Below are positions 1 through 11,655 of a stretch of 64,000 nt of DNA, one piece after another. Under the pieces are notes generated by a model. That model searched no databases and had not been told where the DNA came from. It saw nothing but the letters and a program-made list of their open reading frames with translations. Source of the stretch: Isoetes taiwanensis. Taxonomy: Eukaryota; Streptophyta; Lycopodiopsida; Isoetales; Isoetaceae. The first letter of the stretch is position 1, and every line of letters starts with the position of its first letter. The stretch spans positions 126,001 through 190,000 of the forward strand of contig JAJEKV010000420.1 of NCBI GenBank assembly GCA_021234155.1. Direction: 5' to 3'. The position numbers and the translations under genes are program-made.

Positions 1-230
1 TTCAGGGGGATTTTGATTTAAATGTGTTGGATGCAATGGTCTATATTAATTAATGTTAATGATAGTTATGTGTCGATTACTACATTAAAAAAAATTTTGG
101 GCCCTTCGGGCCCTTAGGAAGGAATTTCACATATTAGAAACAACCACACAAACTATACTAAATGTTAGAAACAATGAGAGAGACTATATTAAATGAGGCA
201 ATGTGTATTTTTGGGCCCTTCGGGCCATAA
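1..230. repeat. Dispersed minisatellite-like repeat with GGGCCCTTCGGGCC palindromes
   Basis: Positions 1-120 match, in inverted orientation, the stretch at about 25,868-26,078. They share the GATTTTAATTTAAATGTGTTGGA-type core, the TTAATGTCAATGATAGTTATGTG-type minisatellite words and an oligo-A run next to a GGGCCC-TTCG-GGGCCC hairpin. A second copy of the hairpin word lies at about 212-226. It appears to be the edge of a dispersed repeat cut by the window start. Confidence 0.6.
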
Positions 231-1690
231 CAAATTCGAACATGCAACACAACATGATCTTTATGGTAGGACCTCTTAATACATTTACAATATTGTACAA
301 GCAGCTCTAAAAGATATTCGCACAAATATTCTCTTAAATATTATACCACAATGGCTTAAAAATCCTACAACATCCTCATGATTTAAATCACACTTTAATA
401 CTGTTTTATGTTCGTCTAACCACTCTAGGTACCTTCTGTGTCATATTCCCATAAGATGGCAATAATCGTCCCACTGCTAAATAACTTGAATTCTGCATTA
501 GAATATCTCTCATTGCCCTTGTTTTTACTGGTTCAAGTTCAAGCTCTTCAAAATTACTTGATAGAACATATTTTTGTCAGAATAATTTTTCATATCCCTT
601 ATTGATCACTACAAATTTTTCTGATTGAGCGAAGAACAAGACAGGCAAGTCTTAGGCTTCAAGGCCATGCTAGGAATAAAGTTAATAATTTCATCCTTGA
701 TGATTTTTCCTGTTGATCCTGCATACAGTAATAACTAATTTCATTATTGTTATTGGGCTAACTTCCAATGCAAACTAGAAAAGAAGTTATTTATCAACAT
801 ATAATATAATACCTGTAACAAGAAAAGGTCCTCGATCAATGTAAAGGAAGCTGCAGAATGAAGAGGCGGCATCTCGGATTTACATTCATCCATGAATATG
901 AGTCATTTGTACAAGAAATGCTTCAATCTCTTCCTGACATAAATATAGTTATTCACTTACTGAGAGTAGCAGTTGTAGAGGCCACCATTTTAAACACAGT
1001 TCTAACATTCTGTACAACAAATTTGCTAGTTAGACATAATGAGTGAGTCATACTCGTTGGCTCTCCTAGCCATTTTGGAATTGTGCCCTTACCACTCAAA
1101 AAACGTTTTCAGGTGCTTAAACCATATTCATAAATATTATATTCGTAAGTATTGCATATGAAAATAGCTCTCCTATGCAGCCAAGGTTCTGAAGCAATCG
1201 ACCAAGAATGTAACTTAATAGCCCACAATCTGCTTCACATAAAGTTTTATATGTGAGAGCATGCAAATTAGAATGCAGCTTGCGATCTATACAGGACCCA
1301 AGAATGCAAACCAAACTCACAAAATTGTGTTTATCCTCCTCGGAGACCAAACCTCTACTGACCGCACCTTCACTGTAACAAAGAGCAAACCTCGAATATG
1401 GCAATCTACGTCTTACCTGGTCACTCAAGCCGGAATGCAATCTGCAAAAATAAAGCCTTGCATATGCTCAGCAACTGCACAGTCTGGCAATTCGAATCCA
1501 AATTGACAATAAGAACAAAGCGTTCTTCTAGTAGCCAAGGAAAATACGTTGAATCCTGGAGTAGTTGAGTGCCGAATTAATGCCAAAATTTAGCCCAAGC
1601 AGAGATTGGGCGCCTGTGAAAAATCTTGAACCCCAATAACAAAAAATCGAACAGGCCCAGCGTAGGCAGAAAGTTTCGAGCTTCAGATAG
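231..1690. other. No recognisable gene
   Basis: AT-rich sequence with only short open frames (60-110 codons) on both strands. None has a motif I recognise, and I see no convincing splice-site arrangement. I see no tRNA-like or repeat structure. Confidence 0.5.
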
Positions 1691-3188
1691 AACAAGGCTT
1701 AAAATGAAACGCACTTATTTAAGAAGTGCGTTTGAAAGATTCCTTCTAAAAATTTACAAAATTCTAAAATACCCCTAAAAAGGACTCTTTTACTATCTTG
1801 TGTCTAAAGATTTATAAAACTGCTCATGAAAACAGACATTTTAGGAAGACTTAACATTAAGAAGAAGAACAACAAAGAAAAATATCTCATTTTAGAGGGG
1901 AAAAGGACCACTACGAAAGCCAAAGATTTATTATGGGGCAAACTCATATGAAAAAATTAGACGCTTTTGTAGGGTAAAAGCATGTTAGGGTGTACCACTT
2001 TTGGAACCTGCAAAAGTACATACACTAGGTACTTCAGAACTGGGTACTTTCTCATTTTTATTTTCATTAAAACTAGTACAAATATCCAAAATAAAAGTCA
2101 AGGACGCATTAATATTCAAAGTTAAGATAAAGATAATGCTACCGGAGACCAAAATATATATAAAAGTTCTAGAATGTACCTTTTATTGGGATATTACACA
2201 GGTACCCAGTACCCAGTCCTGGGTACCTTTTTAGGTACTTTTTTGGTCACTAAATAATACTTTTTAAGGGACACCCTAACATGCTTTTACCCTGTATCTT
2301 ATCCCTTAGAACGTTTATATTGGCTGTTATAGAAGACAAAAAATTTGTTATTTCACAACCATTTTGGCTAAACATCCTAATTGACCTTAAAAGACATTGG
2401 GAGACAGTTGAACAGACTGCTTGAATGAAAAATTATTGTTTTTGCATCATATGGTATTACAAATGGTAATACATCCACTTAAATCATGCGATTAGTTGAA
2501 GTTCCAACCGACGATGTCGTGATAAATTTATACCGAGGGAAACGAAGTTGAAGTAGTGAAGCTCGTGATTACATGGCCTTCTTTGTTGTTCTCGGAGACG
2601 TATTCATCATGTCTTTGGGCTTGCACAATACCAATCCACAATATAGTGATGTTGAGAAGATAGTCAAGCTCCTTGTCAATGTTGAGAGTCTTCAGCACAA
2701 TTCCATCATCTGTAGAGTGAAGCGCATGCCACCGCATTTCTCCACGTAAAAGTATTTGTCTATCTTGCTTTTTTTTTTGTCCTGCGTTTTGCAAAGAAAT
2801 AGGTAAACTTTTGAGGGGTTGGTACTCCTCGCACCCCTATGGACAAACTACGTAGTTTCCTTCTCGTTGAACACATTTTGGGGTCCTTTGCCTTTAGTAG
2901 CAGTTTTTGAGCTGCCTAAAGTGAAGTTAGCATGTGTGTAGAGAAAAAAAAGTAAAAATAACAACGGGATTCGACTAATTTATGCTCTAACATTGCATTA
3001 CAAGGTCAGAGAATTTAGAACTATTTTAGAACTTTTTGAACTAAAAAACTAAGAAAACTGCATAAAATTATCCCTTGAGTGTGTTATTTCAACAGTATTA
3101 AGTTGCAAAAACCTTTGGGAGCAAGAAAGACCCCACAAGATTTTGCACGATATAAACTTATACTCCTGGACTACATATTTTATGTATA
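1691..3188. repeat. Duplicated block D1, copy 1 (paired with 28,540-29,711)
   Basis: This block aligns collinearly with 28,540-29,711, starting at ACAAGGCTTAAAATGAAAC and ending near the GACCCCACAAGATTTT stretch. Differences are scattered substitutions and small indels. The large exception is a 321-bp insertion (1,972-2,292) present only in this copy. No protein-coding capacity is evident in either copy. Confidence 0.8.
1972..2292. mobile_element. MITE, 321 bp, with 22-bp perfect terminal inverted repeats
   Basis: The element begins GGGTAAAAGCATGTT and ends with the exact reverse complement; the inverted repeats are 22 bp (1,972-1,993 and 2,271-2,292). TGTA flanks it on both sides (1,968-1,971 and 2,293-2,296), while the paralogous block has one TGTA at 28,817-28,820 and no insert. 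That is a direct filled/empty-site comparison. Subterminal GGTACTT and GGTACC words repeat in both orientations. The short open frame inside (2,001-2,234) is not a transposase, so the element is non-autonomous. The superfamily is not clear from the 4-bp duplication. Confidence 0.85.
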
Positions 3189-3400
3189 TATATATCTATA
3201 TACATCTTAATATATATATATATATATATTTAATATATATACGTTCACATATTTGTATATATAAAAAAAAGGTATAAATTTATACCGCAGGAAGTCTCTC
3301 GGTATAGATTTATACCGCAAGACTTCTTTTTTTTTTTCGGATATATATATGTAAATATATATGCTATATATATTTACATATATATATATATATATCCGAA
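3181..3400. repeat. TA dinucleotide microsatellite with TATACCGC words
   Basis: Several uninterrupted (TA)n runs surround two copies of a GGTATAAATTTATACCGCA-like palindromic word at about 3,271-3,320. The open frames across it are low-complexity artefacts rich in Y and I. Confidence 0.85.
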
Positions 3401-3716
3401 AACCGTCTTTGTTATGTTGGGATCCGTTGTGAAGGAAAACATCTATAGACATTTGCAATGCAAATTTTTCCTGGGACAAGGATTGCATGCAAGTGTTCTT
3501 GCTATAAATCTCAAATATAGACGGATTTTGTCCTTTTATGTGCATTTTGTCTTTTTTGTCACCTTCTTTTACATGCTTCTACTTGGTATGTACAATATCT
3601 CCTTATCTAAACAAAGGTTATATGCACTATATCTATGCGAAAAACCTTAAAGACAATTCCCAAAACATTGAATTTCGAATATGCATTTTTGAATTTCAAA
3701 TGACAACAAAACTCTA

Positions 3717-3794
3717 TTCTATTCTATTCTATTCTACATAGAATATATGTGTAAAAAGTATTCTATTCTACATAGAATATATGTGTGAAAAGTT
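3717..3794. repeat. Short tandem repeat TTCTA / ACATAGAATATATGTGT
   Basis: Four ATTCT pentamers are followed by two copies of a unit of about 40 bp containing TTCTACATAGAATATATGTG. Confidence 0.85.
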
Positions 3795-6700
3795 GGAGTA
3801 TGCGAAGGCCTTCACAAGCCCAACCTAAACCTTTTGCTTCTAGGCTGGATAAGGGTGCAGTTTGCACCCCAAAAAATCAAGCATATGAAGCATAATAGTC
3901 TTGTCATCTATGAAGCATAATAGTCTTGTCATAACTCTGATTGACAAAGTTAGCATTTAATGTTTCCAAAGAGTTCAACATCTGTGGGCATCTGTGGTGT
4001 AAAAGGATAAAGATGTTAGAATATTTTAATGCCAAATCTTGCCCAGTTCTCCATCTCAATCCACCTGTTATACCATGTCTTGTTGGTCCCTAAACCTACC
4101 TATAAGCTGCACAAGCCATTATTCCTGTCCCATTTGCAAGGTGAACCAAAGCTTCTACCATAGCAGATATAAGTAAAAAAAAAAAAAAAGGGTGCCTTAT
4201 TGAAGACCATAACTTGGCAATGCCCAAGTGGTGGCAGTAGAACTTCAGAATTCCAGTTTAACCAGAGGGATAAAGTTGTAAAAGCAAATATCTCTCATAC
4301 AAGAAGCTCATGCTTGATTGATCCCATTACCAGACATTCAAAGATGAATAGACTCAATCAAATTTCATTCAAGAGGACCCATTGCCAGTATGTGTATGTT
4401 CTCGATGAGCTTAATAGCTCAAAATGCTCATTTGGAGCTAGATATATTTCAGGTAGACAAAGTGGGCCTGCTGAAACTGTAGAGGAAAGTGTAAATGTGA
4501 GGCTAAATAAGTAATGGGTAAACCAAGCAATTGATTACAAAGAAAGAAACATGGCACACTGAGCAAATGCACATCAAACATCGAATGATTCTAAAGCAAG
4601 GCAGGCCGATATACCTCATGAATACAAACCCACGACACAGAAATAACTGAAGATAGTCTACCTCTGCAACCTGATGGCATCATCGAAGAAGTCTAGCTCT
4701 AGTCGCTTATCATCCCACTTTCAATTCTAATTTTTAACCATTTCTAATAATTAACAAGTAAAGAAGTCTGCGAGTTGACGAAAAAAGCTAATGCTTCTCT
4801 TTGGTCAATATGTGAACTTTATTTTCTGGATTTTTAACTTTTCTAGAAAAAAATTAATTTTGGTTCCCTAAAAGATATTTTGATCAATTATGGTCTCCTT
4901 TCCATGGAAAAAAAGAAAAATTGAAGGAATTTTTGGTTAAAGCTTGGCCAACTATGGCAAACTTAGGTCTGTGTGCTCGCATTTGAAAATTTTTACCAAT
5001 TCTACTTTAGACTTAAGACATACTTTTGACACTAATACCAACCAACTCCATTAGGAGCTCCACGAAGCAGGATGAGCCTAAGGTACAAGACCTTATGGTT
5101 CTGATATCAATGAAACACACCTCGACCCTCTTACGTGGGGTGAACCACGTATAAGGGGAGAATATATGTCGGGGCCCAGCAAATACCCAAAGAAACACAT
5201 CTAAGCTAGAGAGAGAAGAGGGTTAGACCATCTTACCATCAAAGTACGCCAGTGCATACCCTAGCTTACTTTTAAATACAACCTATAAAAGGAGTTTGGG
5301 TATTGAGACGCATGCCTTTTTCTCGAACAAGAAATAATACTTATTGATTGGTTGGCCAGTTAGATGCAAATAGGCTAGGGTTCCACTTTCGTCTGTCCCT
5401 ATCCCACAAGCCCTGTGAGGATATGATCGAACATGAACTCTGGAGGCGGCATGTGGGGCTTGAAGACCACAATGCATGTAGCAAAGCCCTTAGTACTATC
5501 CCCCACGATCCAGGTACTGCCAAGACATACTTCTTGATGATTTGATTGTGCATGGAGTCTAGGGGCCCTTCTGTATCTATAGGTTCGCATCGCTTTACAG
5601 ACCATAGGCAAGCCAATTCAGTTTAGGACTAAGATGCCGAATTTGATTTCGAAAACATGCAATTTATAGTGACTATACACCAGTCATACACGTACATAGA
5701 TGAACCTTGCAGCTCCCTCGAGGGTGGTTATACACCAGTCCCCCTGTCTCATTGTTGTCATCCCCAACTAGCAAGAGAAGCTCATTACTGCTAGTTGAGC
5801 TAGACCACTCATTATAGCTTGTGACAATCCATACACGTGGGCTTGATTTGGGAGCTGCAAAGGTTCGTGACCTCCAAAACTAGAAGAATACTAGATCCTT
5901 CCATGAGATGCATGGCTAGAGCTTAAGAGTAATGTCCAAAGAGATCATCCATCTAGTTCATCCATGCAAAAAGATCATATATCTAGTCTTAAAACTCCAT
6001 TCTGACTGACCCACAAACAGACTTAAGCCAGTAAAGAGCAAACGGGAATAGAGCATTGACCTAGAAGTATCCATGCTTCACGATGAATGAGCTGCTATAG
6101 TGAAGAGCAAGCTGCTAAGATGACGATGGAGTTGCTAGAAGGAGAGAGCTAGCTGGTGCCCAGATCATAGGAGAAGTTAGTCAAAGTGTGAAAGACACAC
6201 TAGTGACTCATTATCGGGTTAAGACATACAAAAGGGTATATGCACATAAATTAGGTACAAAGGGATCTAACATGCATATGGATGCGTATCAGGTCTATCC
6301 TATGGTTCTTGTAGTTGCTTGGAAACCATGTATCCTTCCCACATCATTCCATAGAGGTGTCCATGATGGTCTAAGAGCCAGAAATAACGAAGTAACATCC
6401 CGCATTATATGTATAATATAGGTATAAGTGCGAGGAGTGAAAAACTCAGGTCATTTCCATCTTCTGTTGAAGATTGATGCCACTTGCACCTTTAGTTGAG
6501 GTTGATTTCCTGTTATTTTGTTATCTTTTACCCGATAATATGGGAATCTTGAGAATAGAGGAAATTGAATCTTCCCAACTTAATTATATATGTGTGTTGA
6601 TATTTCTCATAATCTAGAAAAGTTTGATTAAGCGAGTGGAGTAACCAATAGTTATTGTTGTATAGGAAAAATTAATTGCCAAATATGAGTTCGTTAAAAT

Positions 6701-7378
6701 TTGTGTCATTGGTGTATGTTGTTTGGTAGGGTTTTTATTGCATGTACAACTTTGTATCCATGTTTTATGTTTTAGGTTGTCTTTTCTTAGTGTCTCTCTC
6801 TTTGCTAGTAGTGATGGGCGTGCAACATCCCATGTATAGCCGGAGGCATGTGTTTTATTTCTATAAGGATCGATGCAAGGCTACTATAATAACTCTATCA
6901 ATGAACAATTGACGACCTCAGCTCCTCCTTGGGGGCAAGTTTCAATTCTGTCCGCCCCTCCCAAGCCCTTTGAGGATAGGGTCAAATATATCACATTGCA
7001 GACATCCATAATATTGCCCATAATTCATGGAGCTCATTAGCATCCACCTTGGTGACTCCCAGCTATAGGAATCTTAGGAACATATATGAGATCACCCATA
7101 CCCCTACTTCCATTAGATGCAAGCATATTCCACAACATATTCCACCTCACCAAATTCCAGCCTTGGAATTCAAGTCAAGATAGGGTCAAATCCCTTGTAT
7201 TTGACTTACCCCCTCGGGTCACAAATACAGCCTTTCAAATTTGAGCCAAATAAACAATGAGCCTGGGGAGTCGAATCCCAGTATAAGTTCCCACACTCAT
7301 CCAAGCATACTAGGTATCCCACAAGAGGGTGGATGCCTGGTATGCCCAGGGGCCGAAGCCCATTAACATAGCACACAA
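3795..7378. other. No recognisable gene; possible antisense LTR primer-site fossil
   Basis: No coding region can be supported. Small tandem duplications occur, for example GAAGCATAATAGTCTTGTCAT twice at about 3,889-3,935, and a poly-A run lies near 4,167-4,181. At 5,098-5,109 GTTCTGATATCA is a 10/12 antisense match to the Met-initiator primer site used by the retrotransposons further right. This suggests a decayed LTR element, but no LTR pair could be defined. Confidence 0.4.
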
Positions 7379-7696
7379 GTTAGTCCCATTATTTTTACAC
7401 AATGAAATGTCAACAACAATCCAGCCCATGACACAATTCCCTTAACCAATTTCAGCTTCCTCACAATTATGAATAAGCATTTCCCATAACGACCTAACAT
7501 AGTAGAGAAGTTAGTCCCATTACTTTAATAATCCAGCCCATGACACAATTCCCTTAACCAATTTCAGCTTCCTCACAATTATGAATAAGCATTTCCCATA
7601 ACCAGCAAACCATACCTATACATTAACCAATTTCAGCCTCCTCACAATTATGAATAAGCATTTCCCATAACCAGCAAACCATACCTATACATTAAC
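7379..7696. repeat. Tandem repeat, three partial copies, downstream of the HUH gene
   Basis: Three direct copies share CCAATTTCAGCTTCCTCACA and AATAAGCATTTCCCATAAC; they start near 7,379, 7,511 and 7,625. The first two also share TTAGTCCCATTA and AATCCAGCCCATGACACAA. The array lies about 190 bp beyond the stop codon of the HUH endonuclease gene, so it may belong to the 3' end of that mobile element. Confidence 0.8.
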
Positions 7697-7883
7697 AACT
7701 CAAAAGAAAGTTCACAATGTTGAAGGACACTCAACCAGCTGACCGAAGTTGAGCTCCCTAACACGAAGGTGCTCCTGCAAGCACTACAATACAAATCCAG
7801 ATCAACGTTCATGAACTCCACATAGAAATCACAAACTAACAAAACAAGAATGTAGAAATAAATTAGTTCATAGCTGAGCCACT

Positions 7884-9242
7884 CTATGCATGCTTAATGA
7901 CCGCATTTAGTTGCCGTATTTCCTGCACAAGTAATGCCCTTGTAAGGCTCATATGAGAACGTAATATGTGCAACTCAGAAACAGGCACACCCAAATACTC
8001 CCACTCCACAACAGATATAGCACTGTCAATGGACACATAGAACACTCTAAGCTGCCGCCTGAGCAAGCGCAGAGATGCTGCAATCCTATGCGCCTCAGTC
8101 CCAACCTGGATAAGATTATTCACAAACTCATGAGCGAAAAATGCCGCCTCAGGTTCAGCTGAAAACACAACAGGGTCGGGATGGAATGCCTCTACAGCAG
8201 ATGAAATGAAAGATTCAGGCAAGGACACAACAGGTTGCTCCACGCCAACAACTGGTTCCCAATCAGTCTCCATAACTCCTGCAACTACAAAACAAACAAA
8301 AGCATGAAAACAAAGAAACCCAACTGTACAGCCAACACCCAAGCAAGTTCTTCAGCCAACATCTATGGTACGATCACCCTTGTGCACAGGGATGTAATCT
8401 ACACCAGGCTCAAGTATCACAACATCAGGACTGTCTGCACTATAAGAAGGATCATGAATGTCCTCGAAGTTATTATCTTCCTCATCAGCAGGAATAGCAT
8501 CATCCCAATACTGCCTCCGCCCAGGCCCATTCCTTTCCACATGTATAAAACCTGCTGGCAAGCCAAACAGGATGGTTCTCATATCCGACGGCATGCAGTG
8601 ACTAGGATTGAGCAAGACTCTCCATGCAGCCCAGACACGATGCTCATTCATATGGGCAGTGTTTGAAGGGATAATCCAAGAACTAGACAAGGTAAATTTT
8701 CCATAACGAATCATCCTGGCCAACGTATACAACAAACTAGCAGTCAATCTACGGTTCCCATGGTAATTCACAAAATATGCAGCTCGATTCAACAGGTTTT
8801 TATTATCAAGCACAACTAAATTTTTCGTGTCACTAGCTCCCCATCTCAAATACAAATATTTTCCTTTCTCAATAGCAACCTCACTCACATTATGAAGATG
8901 GCAAACATAATGAACTTTTCTAACATCCTTCGTACAGTACCCAATCATGCCTTCAAAACAATGAAGGCGAGTGTTTTTAAGGGCTTTGCATACCAATATC
9001 ACACCAGGAGGCTTTGAAACCCAATTGAAATCTCTTTTTATGGCATCATTCATGGCCCTGAGACTCTTGAACCGGGCTCTAAAAACAGCCTGACAATGCA
9101 AGTGATCTATACTTGCACCACACTCCATAGCCACAGCTCCAACCACACACCTCTGATTGCAAAACCCCATAAGAGCATCATAAAAACTCATGGGCACATC
9201 TTGCCCAGACAAACCTAAGGTCACACTCACGTCTATGGCACT
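7884..9242 (-). CDS. Replitron-like HUH (Rep, single-tyrosine) endonuclease, two exons
   Basis: Probable transposase that would nick and join single-stranded DNA through a tyrosine. Exon 1 (9,242-8,378) is open from AGT at 9,242. Numbering from the GTG codon at 9,230, it shows a Rep-like order: VTLGL (residues 3-7, motif I position), the metal-binding H-L-H-C-Q pair (43-47) and GYCTKD (97-102), whose Y98-xx-K101 is the presumed nucleophile motif. There is no helicase domain, unlike Helitron Rep-Hel proteins. A 93-nt intron (8,377-8,285; donor G/GTGATC, acceptor TTTTGTAG) would join exon 2 (8,284-7,884) in frame, adding about 132 residues of mostly helical, unrecognised sequence. Without splicing, exon 1 stops 9 codons into the intron. 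The predicted product is about 420 residues. From memory, such proteins are called Replitrons. The true start is uncertain (see 9,243-9,420). A captured viral or plasmid Rep is the alternative. Confidence 0.72.
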
Positions 9243-9420
9243 CTAATCCTGCCCAAGAGGACAACCAGCATGTCCCCCAGTCTCACGCTCTTGAGAATCA
9301 GAGGACCCGATGTTTAAACAACTCGGAGAAGCAGGGACAGAGCAAACAACACCCTTCCCTTTCCTCGCTGCCCTCTTCATAGACATTATAAACAAAACAA
9401 CAGGAACAGAGCCGGCTTAC
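9243..9420 (-). other. In-frame basic N-terminal extension of the HUH gene, broken by one TAG (or 5' intron)
   Basis: On the minus strand an ATG at 9,386 opens 47 codons in the same frame as the HUH domain. They start with a basic MSMKRAARKGKG stretch that looks like a nuclear-localisation tail. A single TAG at 9,245-9,243 separates them from the domain. Either this is a nonsense mutation, or the stretch is intronic: a strong donor-like CAGAG/GTAAGC lies just upstream near 9,415, and GGATTAG before the HUH exon could serve as acceptor. The sequence alone does not decide. Confidence 0.5.
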
Positions 9421-9552
9421 CTCTGACAGAAATCCCCTTGCACAAGACTGCAGGTCCGCTCCCGACCACGCAACCCGACCCCTCCTTATCCTATGCCCCA
9501 AAATAGAAAGAAGCCCATAGCCAAGACACATAACAACTGCCGCCCTCACCAT

Positions 9553-9992
9553 CTATGGAGCAGACCACGTGAGGACTAACACTTCCGGCCAACCGAGCAA
9601 CAGATGCCCGCCCTAGATTCCTGAGTTTGGAATCCACAGTGCCACCGTCACCTCCTACCCTTTTTCCATACGAATACTAATACTCACCATTGCAAAACTT
9701 AGGTTACAAATATACGCTTTTAAATTTCGGCCACATAATAAAGCCACACATCTTCTAAGTCCGAACCACTTAGGTTGCCCACCCCTTGAGCGTGGCATTC
9801 TCCGACTAGTTGGAGTCATCCTGCCCTGCCAATCGTCATCGAATGCACTCCTATGGTTCTAGACCAGGGCTAGGTCCTATCAAGACAACAATCAAGCTTC
9901 TGACTAACTCTCCAAAGGTGATACCAAGGCCATATGTTCAATTGGCTTGGGAGTTGATTAGGTAGGCTCCTAATGCATGTCTACTAATCTTT
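9553..9992. other. No recognisable gene
   Basis: This stretch lies upstream of the HUH gene. I find no terminal inverted repeat or clear target duplication that would fix the left boundary of the element. Confidence 0.4.
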
Positions 9993-10344
9993 TGGCCAGT
10001 GATGTAGCTATCCTAGAGATGTCCTTTCACATATATCCAAGATGAACAACACATTCATCCCATACATCAAATACAAGTAGCGGTTGAAAATCAAAACCAC
10101 CACTCTAAAGCTTAAACATAGATAACTCTGACATGCGTAGAACCATCCCTTATTTTTTGCAAGTCCAAATGCAAGGAATCTTTCAGCCAGTGATGTAGCT
10201 ATCCTAGAGATGTCCTTTCACATATATTTAAGATAAACAACATATCTTAACTAGCATTTATCCTCAAACATCAAATACAAGTAGCAATTGAAAATTAAAA
10301 CCACCACTCTAAAGCTTAAACATAGATAACTCTGACATGTGTAG
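9993..10344. repeat. Tandem duplication of about 150-160 bp
   Basis: 9,993-10,140 and 10,183-10,344 both run from GCCAGTGATGTAGCTATCCT to AACATAGATAACTCTGACATG, with small indels. The ATAGATAACTCTGACATGTG unit recurs once more at about 10,374-10,393. Confidence 0.85.
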
Positions 10345-10399
10345 ATTTTGCAATTGTAGATTGTGTAGATTGTATAGATAACTCTGACATGTGTAGATC

Positions 10400-11083
10400 C
10401 TTGGTCTTCTGCAATTTTTGTAAATTTGAACAATAACTGCTTTAAATAAGTAGTGGAAAATCGCAAGGCTCAACCATTTGGCTCTAGATGCATTCAGTTA
10501 CATGCAGAAGCAAATGGTGTGGCCAAATACAATCTTTTCATGGTTGGCATGTCCTTAGCTTCATTTCATTGAGAGTTATCACCTAATTCGACTGCTTTAC
10601 AAAAAGCACCTCAAATTGATTTCCAACGTATGCAACTGATAGAAGATTAGCCTACAAGCCATGCATATAGTGCAAGTCTCCTCTAGCCTATGGAATACAT
10701 GTTTGGCAATTGCCCATTGTAATCAGAGTGGAAGCATCACGCTGCAGACCTGAAAAGAGTGCAGCAAAGCCTGCAAGATGCCTTGGCCCCTGGATCCATC
10801 TCAAAAAACTTATCTATGACTAAAAGTAACTGCCATATCACAGAGATTTCAGCTGGCTTCTTACTACTGAATGTGCTTCTCTCTCCTTTCTCTTTCATCG
10901 GTTGATTGCATTGCGTAGAAAAATAGATTTTCTTCCCACATTCCATCTGCCTTCATAACACATTTCTCTCCGTGCTTGAGATCTTTCTTACCTTTACCTT
11001 TGGACAGACTTACCCCCTTTGGGAACTGAACTGGCGCTGCAATGTGCAGTCTCACCCACCAGCTCCATTGAGAAGCTGAATGA
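10400..11083. other. No recognisable gene
   Basis: Short open frames only, with no motif recognised. Confidence 0.4.
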
Positions 11084-11359
11084 TTAGTTCAGTCTCACCC
11101 AACAGCTCCTATCAGCTCCTCCAACCGTTTGCTGATAAAACCCTGCATATTCTTTGCTGTCAAGCAACTGATAATTGAGCCGAGGAATTTGAGCATTGAT
11201 TAGCATCAGTTTGCTTCCTTTTAGGGTAAATGCTTCTTCAAGGTACGTCGTGCTTCCTTTAAGTCTTAATGATCTGAGCCGACCCCTTATCTCAGCATCA
11301 ACCAAGGCTTCAAGTAATCGAAATATTGAGTGACCTTTCAATCTTGCTTTACTACACAC
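11084..11359 (-). pseudogene. Fragment of an LRR gene
   Basis: The minus-strand frame contains RGRLRSLRLKGS, closely resembling SRGRLRGLRLKES in the intact LRR gene about 5 kb to the right. The following residues keep an L-x-x-L-x-L rhythm. Only a few repeats remain, with no matching exon structure. It is probably a decayed paralogue of the 14.9-16.9 kb gene, broken by the foldback insertion next to it. Confidence 0.4.
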
Positions 11360-11632
11360 TTACGATAAATCAAACCAAAATAAACCTCAAAGAAATCTCC
11401 ACAAGTTTAACATTTATTCCATTAAAAATAGGATTGGCCGCGGATTGATACAAAACCCCATGATTTCCAGGAAGATGTAAAACAAACTTTTTGAAACGAA
11501 ATCAGGCCTCTTATTCCTGTTGATGGGATCTCAAGTAACCCCTTACCTTGGCTGAAACCGGTCCATGCTTAGTTAAGGCCAGGGCAATGGAAATTCCTTT
11601 GGTTAATTAAAAACCTTAATGATCCTAGAACC

Positions 11633-11655
11633 TTCTAGAATGTTCTAGAATGAAG
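11633..11655. promoter_or_regulatory. Perfect heat-shock-element-like array, left end of foldback
   Basis: The sequence fits TTCnnGAAnnTTCnnGAA followed by nnAAG: four consecutive inverted pentamers of the heat-shock-factor consensus. Factor binding is inferred from pattern only. TTCTAGAA words are also common elsewhere in this window, so chance or repeat origin is possible. Confidence 0.4.

Noticed and set aside
99-226. GGGCCCTTCGGGCC hairpins as transcription terminators
   Set aside because: They belong to a dispersed repeat also seen at 25.87 kb, and a bacterial-type terminator is not expected in a plant nuclear genome.
2001-2234. 77-codon ORF inside the MITE
   Set aside because: No transposase motif; composition follows the repeat, and the element is only 321 bp.
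7884-9242. Calling the HUH gene a Helitron
   Set aside because: Helitron proteins are much longer, with a fused helicase and usually two tyrosines; here there is one YxxK and no helicase.
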